A program made the translations under genes and the position numbers. From contig NC_092869.1 in the NCBI RefSeq assembly GCF_032062135.1, positions 47,226,163 through 47,290,162 on the forward strand: DNA of 64,000 nt, written 5' to 3'. Shown piece after piece: positions 46,480 through 56,321 of this stretch. Positions within the stretch are counted from its first letter, which is position 1. Every line of letters begins with the position of its first letter. The DNA comes from Pyxicephalus adspersus. Lineage: Eukaryota; Chordata; Amphibia; Anura; Pyxicephalidae. The notes under the pieces were generated by a model. The model had not been told where the DNA came from and did no database searches. It was given only the letters and a program-made list of their open reading frames with translations.

Positions 46480-46645
46480 AAGACTTCCTGAGGGAGCCAA
46501 TTCCACATTTTCACAGACCTTACAGTGAAGAATCCTTTCCTTATCCAGAACTTAGACTTCTTTTCCTCCAGACGCAAAGAGCGCCCCCTTGTGAATTGTA
46601 ATGACCTTAGGAGAATATTAGGGAAGTGAGTTCTCTATATGGACA
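46480..46645 (+). repeat. Unclassified interspersed repeat, fragment
   Basis: gacttcctgagggagccaat, tccacattttcacagacc, ttacagtgaagaatcc and ttccttatccagaac match 63255-63330 almost word for word. Only this part of the longer element at 62985-63357 is present. Confidence 0.75.
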
Positions 46646-46663
46646 ATTTATATAATGAGTATG

Positions 46664-47267
46664 TGTCACGATAAAGACAGTTGAACAGGAGGTGGACCCT
46701 CTGTGCTACCAGCACATTTAGCCAAGGTGATATCAGAGGGGCAGAGTCTAAGGTACCATCCAGTGTTCACCAGAACACCCCGCAAAGGGTGTTGGACTTT
46801 GCTGTGAACAGCACTCAGGTGGTGGCCCTCAGACTTACCTGTGCAGGTAGTAGCTGACAATCAACAGGCAGATTCAAAACCAAAAACAGGACGGGGTCAG
46901 GGCAGGCAGAGAACAGCCAAGGTCAGGACGAGCCAAGGTCAGGACGAGCCAAGGTCAGGACGAGCCAAGGTCAGGACGAGCCAAGGTCAGGACGAGCCAA
47001 GACTGGAATCCAAATGCTTACAGGAACCTCAGGTAGTAACACCTATTGCTGAGACAATAGGTGACTGACTGAGCCCAGCATATATAGGGAGACTGACAGG
47101 CTAGCTGGGCGGGGACTAGGAGGACAGGTGAGAATCAATTAGCAGAAAGGGCTCGGCAACGCCCCTAAGTCCAGAGCAGCTAGAGCAAGGTGGGAACAGC
47201 TGCTGCTAATCAGACACTATCAGGAGGACAACAAGTAACAGATCTGCAGTGCTACTGATCTGTGACA
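46664..47267. mobile_element. Element with TGTCAC...GTGACA ends, possible solo LTR or DNA element
   Basis: Begins TGTCACGATAAAG and ends GATCTGTGACA, so it has TG...CA termini and a 6-bp inverted repeat. It carries five perfect 16-bp units (46921-47000). Its GC content is well above its surroundings. No target duplication is evident. The 75-residue open frame at 46841-47068 is the translated minisatellite. An LTR or a non-autonomous DNA element are both possible. Confidence 0.5.
46921..47000. repeat. Perfect 16-bp x 5 minisatellite
   Basis: The unit ggtcaggacgagccaa is repeated five times without a mismatch, followed by a partial sixth unit. Perfect identity implies recent expansion or contraction. 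Confidence 0.97.
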
Positions 47268-47276
47268 ATTGCAAAA

Positions 47277-47402
47277 AAATATCCAATCACATGCAATCAA
47301 CTTTTACAAAAAAATCATACACATTTATCAAAACCCAATAAAAATGTGTGAATTTTGGATAAAATGTGGGAGAACAATTATCATTTATAAATAGACCCCT
47401 AA
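47277..47402 (-). mobile_element. Fragment of the TTTACTAAAG-type MITE family
   Basis: On the minus strand it begins taggggtctatttataaatg and ends gttgattgcatgtgattgga, sharing the gcatgtgattgga word with 41064-41314 and 53606-53811. One end is missing. Confidence 0.45.
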
Positions 47403-47732
47403 AGAACCCCTGTAGCCTGTACCTGAGTATTTTCCCAGAAAGTTGGTGTAGCTCACGGCATAGTGATATTTTTGCTGAAATATTAACACATTTTTCAGAT
47501 CCAAGACAAGCAGACACAGAAGAGATATTTTAACAAATGCATTCAATGATTTGGAATTAATATGTTACTATTTTAAAACGTGTTACTTTTAAACCTACCT
47601 GGTTGAATTTTCTCACATTAGCCGACTGAAAATGCAATGTATTTTAGTTTTTACGGATAGAGAAGTAGGACATCCAGAAAGTTTTAATTAAACTGCAACA
47701 AAAAGTTCAAGTCACAATGGATTTCTTTAAGT
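47403..47732. other. No gene recognised
   Basis: AT-rich DNA without repeat ends. Confidence 0.3.
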
Positions 47733-47858
47733 CATTTGCAATTTGTTAGCAAATGTTTTCAGTCCTAGAACAGATCCATTCCAGGTTTTTTGAATCACCC
47801 AGGTTCACCGATAAGTGTATACTCTCCAGCCTTGAAGGGCTTTCATAAATCTGGCCTA
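47733..47858. mobile_element. Palindromic MITE half (GGGCCTGATTTATTAAAGC family)
   Basis: Only the right arm is present: tttgttagcaaatgttttca, tccattccaggttttttg, atcacccaggttcaccg, aagtgtatactctccagcc, taaatctggcc. It is about as diverged as the 1855 copy. Confidence 0.7.
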
Positions 47859-48053
47859 TAGTGAGAAGTTTAAAATTGAAAAGATTTAAAAAAAAATATT
47901 TTGGGACAATCAAGGTGCATTTCATAAATTTACATTTTTGGTAATACATATCCATAAAAAGGTGCTTCTTTTATTATAAGGTATATGACAATTGCAACAT
48001 GTTCAAAGTTCATGTATCACATGTTGCTCTATGTGTTTCTCATACATTGCTTC
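47859..48053. other. No gene recognised
   Basis: AT-rich sequence between two repeats. Confidence 0.3.
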
Positions 48054-48274
48054 TTCAGGAGAAACACCATGTAGTGCTTACAATCCAATATGTAAGGATG
48101 GCAGAGAGATGACTTGAACAAAGCAGCCAGTTTATGGTAAAGAAGTTTTCTCCATATCCCAATTATGTCCCAGATACTGTCCTCCCGTAAAGGCATTGAA
48201 GTTTCCGTAACATGTTGGCCAAGATGTAATGCTACATTATGGATTGTGACCACTACATGGTGTTTCTCCAGAAG
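48054..48274 (+). mobile_element. MITE with GGAGAAACACCATGTAGTG inverted ends
   Basis: The left end aggagaaacaccatgtagtg and right end cactacatggtgtttctcca are inverted over about 30 bp (with lacaatcc and ggattgt next to them). The interior ccagtttatggtaaagaag, tcccagatactgtcctcccg and gtaacatgttggcc recurs inverted at 50558-50990. This copy preserves the site into which a palindromic MITE inserted in that other copy. Confidence 0.75.
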
Positions 48275-48529
48275 AGCCAATGTAGGCAGACAGCATTGAT
48301 GAACACTTTATTTGTGAATGTTTCACACATATTGCTCCTTCAGGATTCAATAAACATATTTGGACTCACCTCTGTCCTCCTGTACGAGTTGGGATGCTAT
48401 ATTATGGATTCTGACAACTCTATGGTGTTTCTGCTGAAAAAGTAATTGATGCGAAACGCATGGAGAAGCATGTTATTTATGAATGTTTTGCATACATTGC
48501 TTCTTCGGAAAAAAACACCATGAAATGGT
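48275..48529 (+). repeat. Further diverged units of the same repeat, with an altered core motif
   Basis: ggatgctatattatggattc, then ctatggtgtttctgctg repeats the right end of 48054-48274 at 48390-48436. gatgcgaaacgcatgg at 48448-48463 is a GCGAAACGC variant, and cattgcttcttcgg at 48495 resembles the CTTCTTCAGG half. This suggests a composite of related units. Confidence 0.5.
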
Positions 48530-50553
48530 AACAAGCCAAGCTACAAAACACTGAGCTCACTGTCGCCAAGCAAAATTACTTCTCCGCTGTCATTTCCTCT
48601 CAAGCTTCCAACCTACGCAGCCTCCTCTTACAATTGCCTCCCTCCTAAACCCCACACCTGCTCCCCCCACAACATCTTTCCTGCCCAAGACATTGCCACC
48701 TAATTTAGAGAAAAAATTGACAAAATCAGACATGATGTCTCTGCCCACTGAGCCACTCCAACCAAACCCACCCCTTCCACCTGTAAATCATCACTGGCCT
48801 CCCTCAGCCCTGTTACTGTGGACGAAGTCTCTTCTCTTCTCTCATTATCTCCATCTACTACATGTCCAACTGACCCAATTCCCTCTGATCTACTCCGTGC
48901 CCATTCCTCCACCCTGGCCCCTGCCCTAACCGAACTATTCAACCTTTCCCTTTCTACTGGTAAATACCCCTCAGCTTTCATACATGCCATAATTCTCCCT
49001 ATCCTAAAGAAACCCTCACTGGACCCCTCCCTACCCTCCAACTACCGTCCTATCTCCCTTCTCCCATATGTCTCCAAACTTCTTGAGAGCCTTGTCTACA
49101 AAAGACTCACCCATTACCTGAGCACCAACTCTCTCCTTGACCCCCTCCAGTCTGGTTTTAGAGCTGCCCACTCCACTGAAACAGCCCTTACTAAAGTGTC
49201 CAATGTCCTCATCAGAGCTAAGTCTCAAGGCAACTTTTCCCTGCTCCTTCTCCTTTCCTCTGTTATCTCCCCCTTCTAATACAAATCATGGCTCCATTGT
49301 TATCAGTGACACTGCTCTCTCTTGGTTTGCTTCCTATCTGTCTGACCGCTCCTTTCATGTTTCTTTCAATGGTAATTCCCCCTCCCCCACTCTCCTCCCT
49401 GTTGGTGTTCCCCAAGGGTCAGTCCTTGGACCGGTTCTCTTTTCTCTGTACACCTCCTCTCTCGGTAATCTCATATCCTCCTTTGGCTTACATCTGTTTG
49501 CTGATGACACTTAAATCTATCCGTCCACCCCTGACCTGTCTCCCTCGTACCTGGATAAGGTCTCATGCTGCCTGTCAGCCATCTCATCATGGATGTCTGA
49601 CCGATTCCTGAAACTCAACCTGGATAAAACAGAACTCGTCATCATCCCCCCTCAAATTCCAAATCTCCCCCTGACATATATCTAACTGTTATAACACTGT
49701 TATTCGCCCCTCCCCTCAGGCACGTTGTCTTGGTGTCACCTTTGACTCGGCCCTCTCATTTACCCCCCATATTCAGGACATTTCCAGGTCCTGTCACTTT
49801 CACCTACGCAACATCTCCAAAATCCGCCCCTACCTGTCCCCAGAGACCACCAAACTCCTTGTACACGCTCTTATCATCTCTCGTCTGGACTACTGTAACA
49901 TCCTTCTCTCTGGTATTCCACCAACCCGACTCTCTCCTCTACAATCTATTATGAATGCTGCAGCCAGACTCATCCATCCTTCCCTCCGCTCCTCTTCTGC
50001 TGCATCTCTTTGTAGTTCTCTCCATTGGCTTCCATTTCACCTTAGAATCAAATTCAAGCTCTTGTGCGTTGACTTCAAATCTCTAAACCCAGTTCTTGTC
50101 CAACTTACCTATCTGCCCTGGTAAAAAAATACTCCGATGACCCACTAATGACTTCCTCACTCATAACCTCATCACATGAATGGCTCCAAGACTTCTCTAG
50201 AGCTGCCCCAACTCTCTGGAATGGTCTTTCTCGTCCTATTCGGCTTGCTTCTACTTTCTGCCGATTTAAAAAAGCGCTCAAAACCTATTTTTTCAAACTT
50301 GCCTACCCATTTTCTTTTGTCTTTTTAAACCATCACTACTTCCCACACTACATAACTCCCTTTTTAATTGTGTGGTAATTCCCCCACCTACTAGATTGTA
50401 AGTTCTTCAGGGTAGGATCCCCTCCTCTTGTGTCTCTGTCTGTATTTGTCTGTCATTTGCAATCCTATTTAATGTACAGCTCTGCGTAATATGTTGGCGC
50501 TATATAAATCCTGTTTATTATTAATAATAATAATAATATTAATAATAATTTAT
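48530..50553 (+). mobile_element. 5'-truncated CR1/L2/Rex1-like LINE, decayed reverse transcriptase
   Basis: Recognisable reverse-transcriptase blocks occur in order on the + strand: [17 protein letters not shown] (about 49045-49100), [18 protein letters not shown] (49135-49190), [13 protein letters not shown] (about 49410-49450), FADDT (49500-49514). The C-terminal hallmarks SRLDYCN (about 49880) and LHWLP (about 50020) follow. The reading frame shifts at least four times. The segment that should carry the catalytic AAFD motif, between about 49255 and 49285, is deleted, so the enzyme cannot work. The endonuclease half is absent. The 3' end reads tctgcgtaatatgttggcg, ctatataaatcctg and a (TAA)n tail to 50551. 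Length 2.0 kb compares with 3-5 kb for full elements. Confidence 0.93.
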
Positions 50554-50990
50554 AACGTAGCATTCCAACTTTGCCAACATGTTGTGGAGAATGAAATATT
50601 TGTACAGGAAGACAGTGGGCCTGATTTATTAAAGCTCTCTAAGACTAGAGAGGATACACTTTCATCAGTGAACATGGGTGATTCAGCAAACCTGGAATGG
50701 ACCAGGAGTAAAAACATTTTCTAACAAATAGCAAAGGACTTTCCATTCCAGGTTTGCTGGATCACCCAGATTCACTGATGAAAGTGTATCCCCTCCAGTC
50801 TTTATTAAATCAGACCCAGTATCTGGAACATATATGGAATATGGGGAAAGCTTCTTTACCATAAACTGGTTTGGATATTCAAGTCCCCCTGCTGCCATCC
50901 TGTACAAGGCATTGCAGTTTCCACAACACTTTGACTAAGTTGGGATGCTACAATATGGATTCTGACCACTACACATGGTAATTATAGACT
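50554..50990 (-). mobile_element. Inverted copy of the 48054 MITE family, split by a palindromic MITE
   Basis: On the minus strand: ccatgtgtagtggtcagaat, ccagtttatggtaaagaagc, gttccagatact, then (after the 50617-50817 insertion) gtcttcctgtac, aacatgttggcaaagttgg. Order matches 48117-48240. It sits directly after the LINE tail. Confidence 0.7.
50617..50817. mobile_element. Complete palindromic MITE, GGGCCTGATTTATTAAAGC family, 3-bp target duplication
   Basis: The ends are gggcctgatttattaaagct and, inverted, gggtctgatttaataaagac. The arms cover nearly the whole 201 bp: gatacactttcatcagtgaa, gtgattcagcaaacctgga against tccaggtttgctggatcac and ttcactgatgaaagtgtatc. AGT flanks both sides (50614-50616, 50818-50820), and the unoccupied sequence at 48171-48184 shows a single copy. 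A 3-bp duplication is known for PIF/Harbinger and some CACTA elements; the superfamily is not assigned. Confidence 0.92.
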
Positions 50991-51063
50991 ATGAACAATT
51001 TGTAACTGTCACATATCATGTCTATGAATATGTATTATTAAAAATGTAATTTTATTAACTGTA

Positions 51064-51375
51064 CCTTGGTCCGCAGACCACTGGTGGTCCACGAGTGGTG
51101 GTCCGTGGCTCTGGCCTGTGTGCCCTCAGCGGGGTTAGAAGAAGGACCCTGTTGGGGGGGACACACTGGCCAAAACCGCAGACCATGTCCCCCGCATGGA
51201 TCGCAGGCTCAGGGCCGTGGGCAGGTTGTGTCTCTCAGCATGCGATGGAGAGTGGGAGGGTTCTGGCATCTCTCTGGGAGAAGTGTCTTCCCCTTTAGGT
51301 GACACATGGCTCCCCGCGCTCTCCGGAGTCCGGGAAATGAGTGATCTGTGACAACCAAAAGTTTGGCGACCACTG
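51064..51375. mobile_element. hAT-like MITE (CAGTGGTCGCCAAAC ends)
   Basis: The right end, inverted, is cagtggtcgccaaacttttg; the left is altered (ccttggtccgcagaccactg then gtggtccgtggc). The body matches 44391-44772 (gcggggttagaagaaggacc, acacactggccaaaaccgca, ggcaggttgtgtctctc). Open frames over it are shadows. Confidence 0.75.
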
Positions 51376-52039
51376 GTTTAAAAGATATTATCAAGATTAG
51401 GGGATGTGATACTGATTTATGACAGACCTGGATTTATGTATTAAAATTGAAAAATTTTAAGTTTATTAAAAATACTAAATAGGAACAAGAAGCAATGTAG
51501 CAGGAATAGAATTAAGTCACCATGGAATCAAATTAGTTTTTTGCTACTTTTTTAAAGTTGGTCTCCATCACAACAATAGCATAAAAGATTGAAATAAAAG
51601 TCAAACTTTCAGAATCTCATTCAGCAAACTTAAACCGAACTCTTGCTAGAAGGATCTTCAGTTTGATCCTACAGAGAAAAGCACAGACAATTGAATTAGT
51701 AGCTAATAAAGAAGAATTCTAAATTGGGTCAAATGGATACCTTTTGGTCTTAATTGTATCCCTGAAAACCCTAGAATGGAGCAGAGAAGCCATTTCTCTT
51801 CTGATAAAATGTACTCTGTGCTACTTGACTTCTAAGAGGGCACTTTTTGGTTAAGTCAAGCAAATGAGTCTATGTTTTTTTTTTTCTAGCCAGAAAGCTT
51901 TTTTTCCAATCCACACAAGCAATGTGCAAAACCTCATAAATAATTCTCCTTAAAAACAATAAGTACTTTTGATGTCTCAGTTTCCATGGAAACTGGGCAA
52001 TTAAATGTGTACTGAAAAGCAGAGTAAATTGGAATTGCA
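51376..52039. other. No gene recognised
   Basis: AT-rich DNA with T runs near 51880-51905. Confidence 0.3.
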
Positions 52040-52520
52040 GAAATGCTTACCAATTTTTTTTATTTGTCTGTTATGTCTGTGAATTATTTTCACCCTCCAT
52101 GCTATAGAATTTTTTTTTCTTTTTTTTACGCTTTTTTTTATTAATATAGTTTAAAATAGAATATCTTCCGAGAAAGTTTTGTTCACTCTTTTCACTTACA
52201 GGCAAGGTAAACGGGAGGGAAAAATACACATTCATGCACGTAAAATATGCACGAAACACTTCTCAGCTTGACTTTAAACACTAATAGATCTTTAAGTGCC
52301 TATTCACTATAGGAGGCAACATCTGTTCTACCCTGCTCGGTGAATGACGACAAGCAAGTGTAGCCAATATCAATTCTGAGCGCATTTTAGTCAAGGTTTT
52401 ATTTCTTGATGTATATCATTGTTATAGCTGTCCCGGTTTTATCAGATTGATTGAGCGCAGCTTTTCTTACATTACAGGGGTAAATATTGGAATCAGGTAT
52501 GCACCAATGAATGAATACCC
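52040..52520. promoter_or_regulatory. Putative conserved noncoding element (mainly 52260-52500)
   Basis: Repeat-free, with CpGs and forkhead/homeodomain-like words (tttaaacactaatagatc, gctcggtgaatgacgacaag, cagattgattgagcgcagc). No coding signal. Composition only. Confidence 0.25.
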
Positions 52521-53349
52521 CCCTGTATTTGACCATCGGAAATCAACAAACACAACTTTTGAGGCATCAATTCCATATAAACTATCCTTCCCATTAAGAG
52601 CCACAAACTTTTATTAAACAAAAATACTAAATATACACAAATATACACAAAAACATCAAAATTTTAAACCAAACAAGCTCTCAAATCTCATTTTAATCAT
52701 TGGTCCCCACACGTTTTGCAGATTGTTCTGCTTCTTCAGGAGGTAATTGAGATCTATGAATACATCATCAATATCAATGAAATACAATATCAATATCAGT
52801 CAATGACCATACATCAATTTACAAAATATCATATTTAAATAATATATCATAAAATTGATAATCTTCATAGAACCTATGACCATCCAGATAGCACCATGAA
52901 GGTCAAATTTGGCCTTTGACAAAGTTTGTTTTGGTCATATAATCATTTGTATTCATAGATCTTAAATAGCTCTTAAAGAAGCAGACAAAAAAAAAAACTA
53001 TGCATCACGTTGATAACAAAAATTAAGAATAAGTCCTGAAGGTTGTTTTCCTTTGCTATGTTTGTGATTTGGGATAGGGCATCCTGTGTACAATTCCACA
53101 AAAGTTCAACACAAATAGAAAAAAATTAATATACACAAACAGGAACGTTTCCGGCATCAACAACCTTCAATACATTATCATAACATTTTGAAACATCACA
53201 GCTTTTATTGTTAGAAAAAAATCATTTTCACAGTAGCATGCCTGTACATTGTTTCTTTGTGCACATAAATTGCAACAAATCTTGTCTCAAGCATCTTGTA
53301 CATTAAACTGATAAAACTGATTTTTTTACTGCAAAACACATTGAGTGTT
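52521..53349. other. AT-rich repeat arms with core motif at 52704-52742 (minus strand)
   Basis: ccacacgttttgcag then gttctgcttcttcaggagg is a diverged minus-strand core. aacttttattaaaca lies about 110 bp upstream, echoing the arm words of other copies. No gene. Confidence 0.4.
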
Positions 53350-53530
53350 TCAGACGTTTGTCACACTTACCTCGCTAAAGTGCAGGCATCTCTCTCCTGC
53401 ACATGCAGGCAGTTCTGACGCTAAATCTGCCGGCCAATGAGAAAATGGCCTCTTAACCATTCCTGGCTATTTAGCTAGCTCACACACTGCACTCAGTGTT
53501 CGTGCAACATGTCTCCATTGTGTGGAGCCT
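53350..53530 (-). mobile_element. Fragment of the 59101-59829 element, inverted
   Basis: On the minus strand: ctaaatagccaggaatg, tctcattggccggcag, cagaactgcctgcatgtgca, gagagatgcctgcactttag, then gaggtaagtgtgac. The same order runs from 59680 to 59827. Confidence 0.75.
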
Positions 53531-53605
53531 CATAGTTCTTTTGAGCTAGTTCCTTTTCTACCTGACATGGAGCTTGCATCCCAGATCATGGCTTCATAAG
53601 GGATA
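53531..53605. other. Short spacer between repeats
   Basis: No feature seen. Confidence 0.3.
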
Positions 53606-53811
53606 GGGCTCATTTACTAAAAGAATTTAGAATGTGCATTTGCCAGGGAGGCATGATTCAGCTAAATGAATTTGGAGATTGTCCCCTTTACAAAGAGAAC
53701 CCAAACCTGAAAAGTTAGATTTTCCTTGCACATGATTGGATGGCTGAAGTCATCCAAGCTTTAATAGAGTATCTAACAAGGAGTAATTCACTTTCCTATG
53801 TAAATCAACGG
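53606..53811. mobile_element. MITE with GGGCTCATTTACTAAAAG-type ends
   Basis: The left end gggctcatttactaaaag and right end ctttcctatgtaaatcaacg are imperfect inverses. It shares ccttgcacatgattggatgg with the 41064 element. Confidence 0.6.
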
Positions 53812-54719
53812 GAAGAAAACCAGGAATTGTAGTCACAGGAAGTCGGTAGTGAGCAAATGTTTGACCTTAATCTGTTAACAGGAAGCAAAAAAGGAAGGAG
53901 AGGCCCTGGCGGTAAGAATAGGTGGTTAGTTACAGCCAAGCGCAGCTGCACACTGGGGGTTACCAGTACCAGTACCCATAATTACCAATAATCAATATGT
54001 TTGCTTTAAGAATGTGCCTTGTTGATGTTGGGCTTTAGCGTAATTCCACCGTACGCTGTATGAAATTCATGTTGTTCATTATTCACGCAAAGCTTTCTCT
54101 TCCATGTTACCCCTACCCCTCTCAGAACCCTTGCCATGATATTACCAGCCTTCTATGGACATTCGGAGATTGTTACACCTATAGTCAGGAAAGATTGTCA
54201 TCAGGTGAATTACAGAAGAAAACAACATCAGATCTCAGAATATGATAATGCATCTATCCAAAAAGAAGAAATGCTTTTTCTGTTTCACTGATAATGTTTC
54301 ATTTTGAGATGAGAACATGACCGGCATCCTAAAACATTTTATTTTTCTGCTGTGTGTTATTTTGTAAATAGATTCAGAGATACAAACAGTGTTGGCGTTT
54401 AACCCACGGGCTCAGTTCTTTTGGTCCCGAAAACAAGGGCAAATTTTGGAAAGGGAGAGGGATTAAAGTGGGCAAATGCCCAATAGCCACCCCTTCACTG
54501 GGCTCCAATCGACTACATGGCAGTACAGGAATCCAGAATACCGGTGATTCGTGGCCCCCACTTCATATTTTATAAGGATTTTACCACTTCTGCTGGACAT
54601 CTTGCTCTGTTATAGGAAGTGGAAATATAACGGGTATACTGATATGGTTAACAGATAATGAATTCGTGTTACAAAGAGGACTGAAAACCACTTCCCAACA
54701 TGACTCACGTCCAAAAATG
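53812..54719. other. No gene recognised
   Basis: Mixed sequence; the 61-residue open frame at 54060-54245 has no motif. Confidence 0.3.
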
Positions 54720-55290
54720 ATGCCACTAACAAACTGATTCATATGCCTTTTTGTTCACAGAGTTACCATTTCATTTGCATACTACGTAATAATACACAGC
54801 ATGCACTATTTTATTCCCACCCAATTATTCATATTTCACCAAGTGTGTAAGTATATATAGTTAAAACCTATACAGAAATCCAAAGCTGGTTTTTAATTCG
54901 AGGCATTTAAACAAGATAGGCTCCACAAGGGCCACAGTCAGTGGAGCCTGTAAACACAATTAGCTTTTTAATATGCCCACTAATGAATTTAACATAATCA
55001 TGCCATGGAGTGATTTTTGAGGTGTTATCTGGTAATGCTAATCATTCCAATTTAATTTGTGGTAAACAGGAAAACTGTCATTTTCTGTGAGGTTAGACAC
55101 ACAGCAAGGAGGTAAATTAAATGGATAATGCGAGATACAATATAACAAAATTAATCACTTCTTTTCTGCATGTAAATACATTTTTCTTCTTTGCTTCTAT
55201 TTAAACTGCTGTTAGCAATAAATGATTCTGCTTTCTTAATGATGCTTATGGAAATTCCCACGCAGGTGGAAGTTGAACCAAAACAGACAT
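54720..55290. promoter_or_regulatory. Putative conserved noncoding element, the strongest by composition
   Basis: Nearly 600 bp without any repeat signature, with many homeodomain and POU-type words: catttcatttgcatactacg, cccaattattcat, cacaattagctttttaata, ccactaatgaatttaaca, aatgctaatcattcc, aaattaatcac. No open frame. This pattern is typical of long-range enhancers in gene deserts. Conservation could not be tested here. Confidence 0.4.
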
Positions 55291-55614
55291 TTTTAATGCA
55301 AAATGTAAAGTAAAAATCGTGCAAGCATCCATTTATGCAAAATAAAGTGTCTTGAGTCTTCTTTAATACATAAAAAAAATGAGATGCAACAAAGAATTAA
55401 AAAAAAAGGTAAAAACAAACAAAAAAAATTTTAAATTGTATAATGCACAGTAATGATATTCTAAATAACAATTCATTTGGGTTTACATTCTCTTTAAAAA
55501 TTCCCACTTCAGAGCATTTTCTATGAGGAAAGCTAATATAAAGACAGGTTTATCTCAAATATTCACCAAGATTGATAACCTCATGCTATACCATGTTCTA
55601 TATTTTCTGTACAG
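55291..55614. other. No gene recognised
   Basis: AT-rich with several A runs. Confidence 0.3.
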
Positions 55615-55759
55615 TGGAGGAGAGGGTAGAGGAAAAAAGAAGAAGAGAGAGGAAAGGGGGGGAGGGGGTGGCAAGGAAATAGGGGAAAGGAGAGGTGAAA
55701 GAAAATTATAAGAGAAACAATAGAGGAGGGAAGGGAAGAATTGGAGAAGAGAAGAGAAG
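55615..55759 (+). repeat. Polypurine (GA-rich) tract, left part
   Basis: Almost pure purine on the + strand. Continues at 56322-56515 on the other side of the foldback element, so it was one tract of about 340 bp before insertion. Confidence 0.9.
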
Positions 55760-55761
55760 TA

Positions 55762-56319
55762 GGGATGAGCGAGTGAGAATATTAATTTTGATCTCATGGC
55801 GAATCGGGCCTTTCCCGTCTACCGAAAATGTAAAAGAGAAAGACCTTCTGATTCACCGAGAGGTCGAGATCTCGCCGAACAGGAGGATTTCCAGGGCTGC
55901 ATCATGCAGCCCTAGAAATCCTCTGCGATCCTTGGGCACTAGAGGTCAATTAACCTCAGTGCCCCCGGGATCCCACACTCTTATCAATGCATGCAGCCAC
56001 AGCACAGGAGAACCTCCTGACATTGTAATATAAGTATCTCTTACAAATGATATATTTGTATCTGTAACATGTATTATTTGTAGAAGATACTTCTATTACA
56101 ATGTCAGGAGCTTCTCATTTGCCGGGCATCTTCTCAATGATTGCAGCTGTGGCTGCATGCATTCATAAGAGTGTGCGATCCCGGGGGCACTAGAGGTTAA
56201 TTAACCTCTAGTACCCCAGGGATCACAAACAGGAGGACTCCCAGTGCTGAGTTTCAAGAAATGGGTTCGCCAAATCTTCGCGGAACCATTGGAAGTTCGA
56301 GGAAATTGTCGCTCATCCC
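55762..56319. mobile_element. Complete TA-flanked foldback element, GGGATGAGC family
   Basis: TA at 55760-55761 and 56320-56321 flanks GGGATGAGCGA and TCGCTCATCCC. The arms are inverted over most of their length: gggcactagaggtcaattaa, cacactcttatcaatgcatg, cctcctgacattgtaatata and aagtatct on the left against agatact, tattacaatgtcaggagc, gcatgcattcataagagtgt and gggcactagaggttaattaa on the right. Non-coding, 558 bp. TA duplication suggests mobilisation by a Tc1/mariner-type transposase. Confidence 0.92.
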
Positions 56320-56321
56320 TA

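Noticed and set aside
46841..47068. Open frame with a repeated Gln/Asp/Glu/Arg pattern
   Set aside because: The 16-bp unit is not a multiple of three, so the repeat reads through all frames; it is a translated minisatellite.
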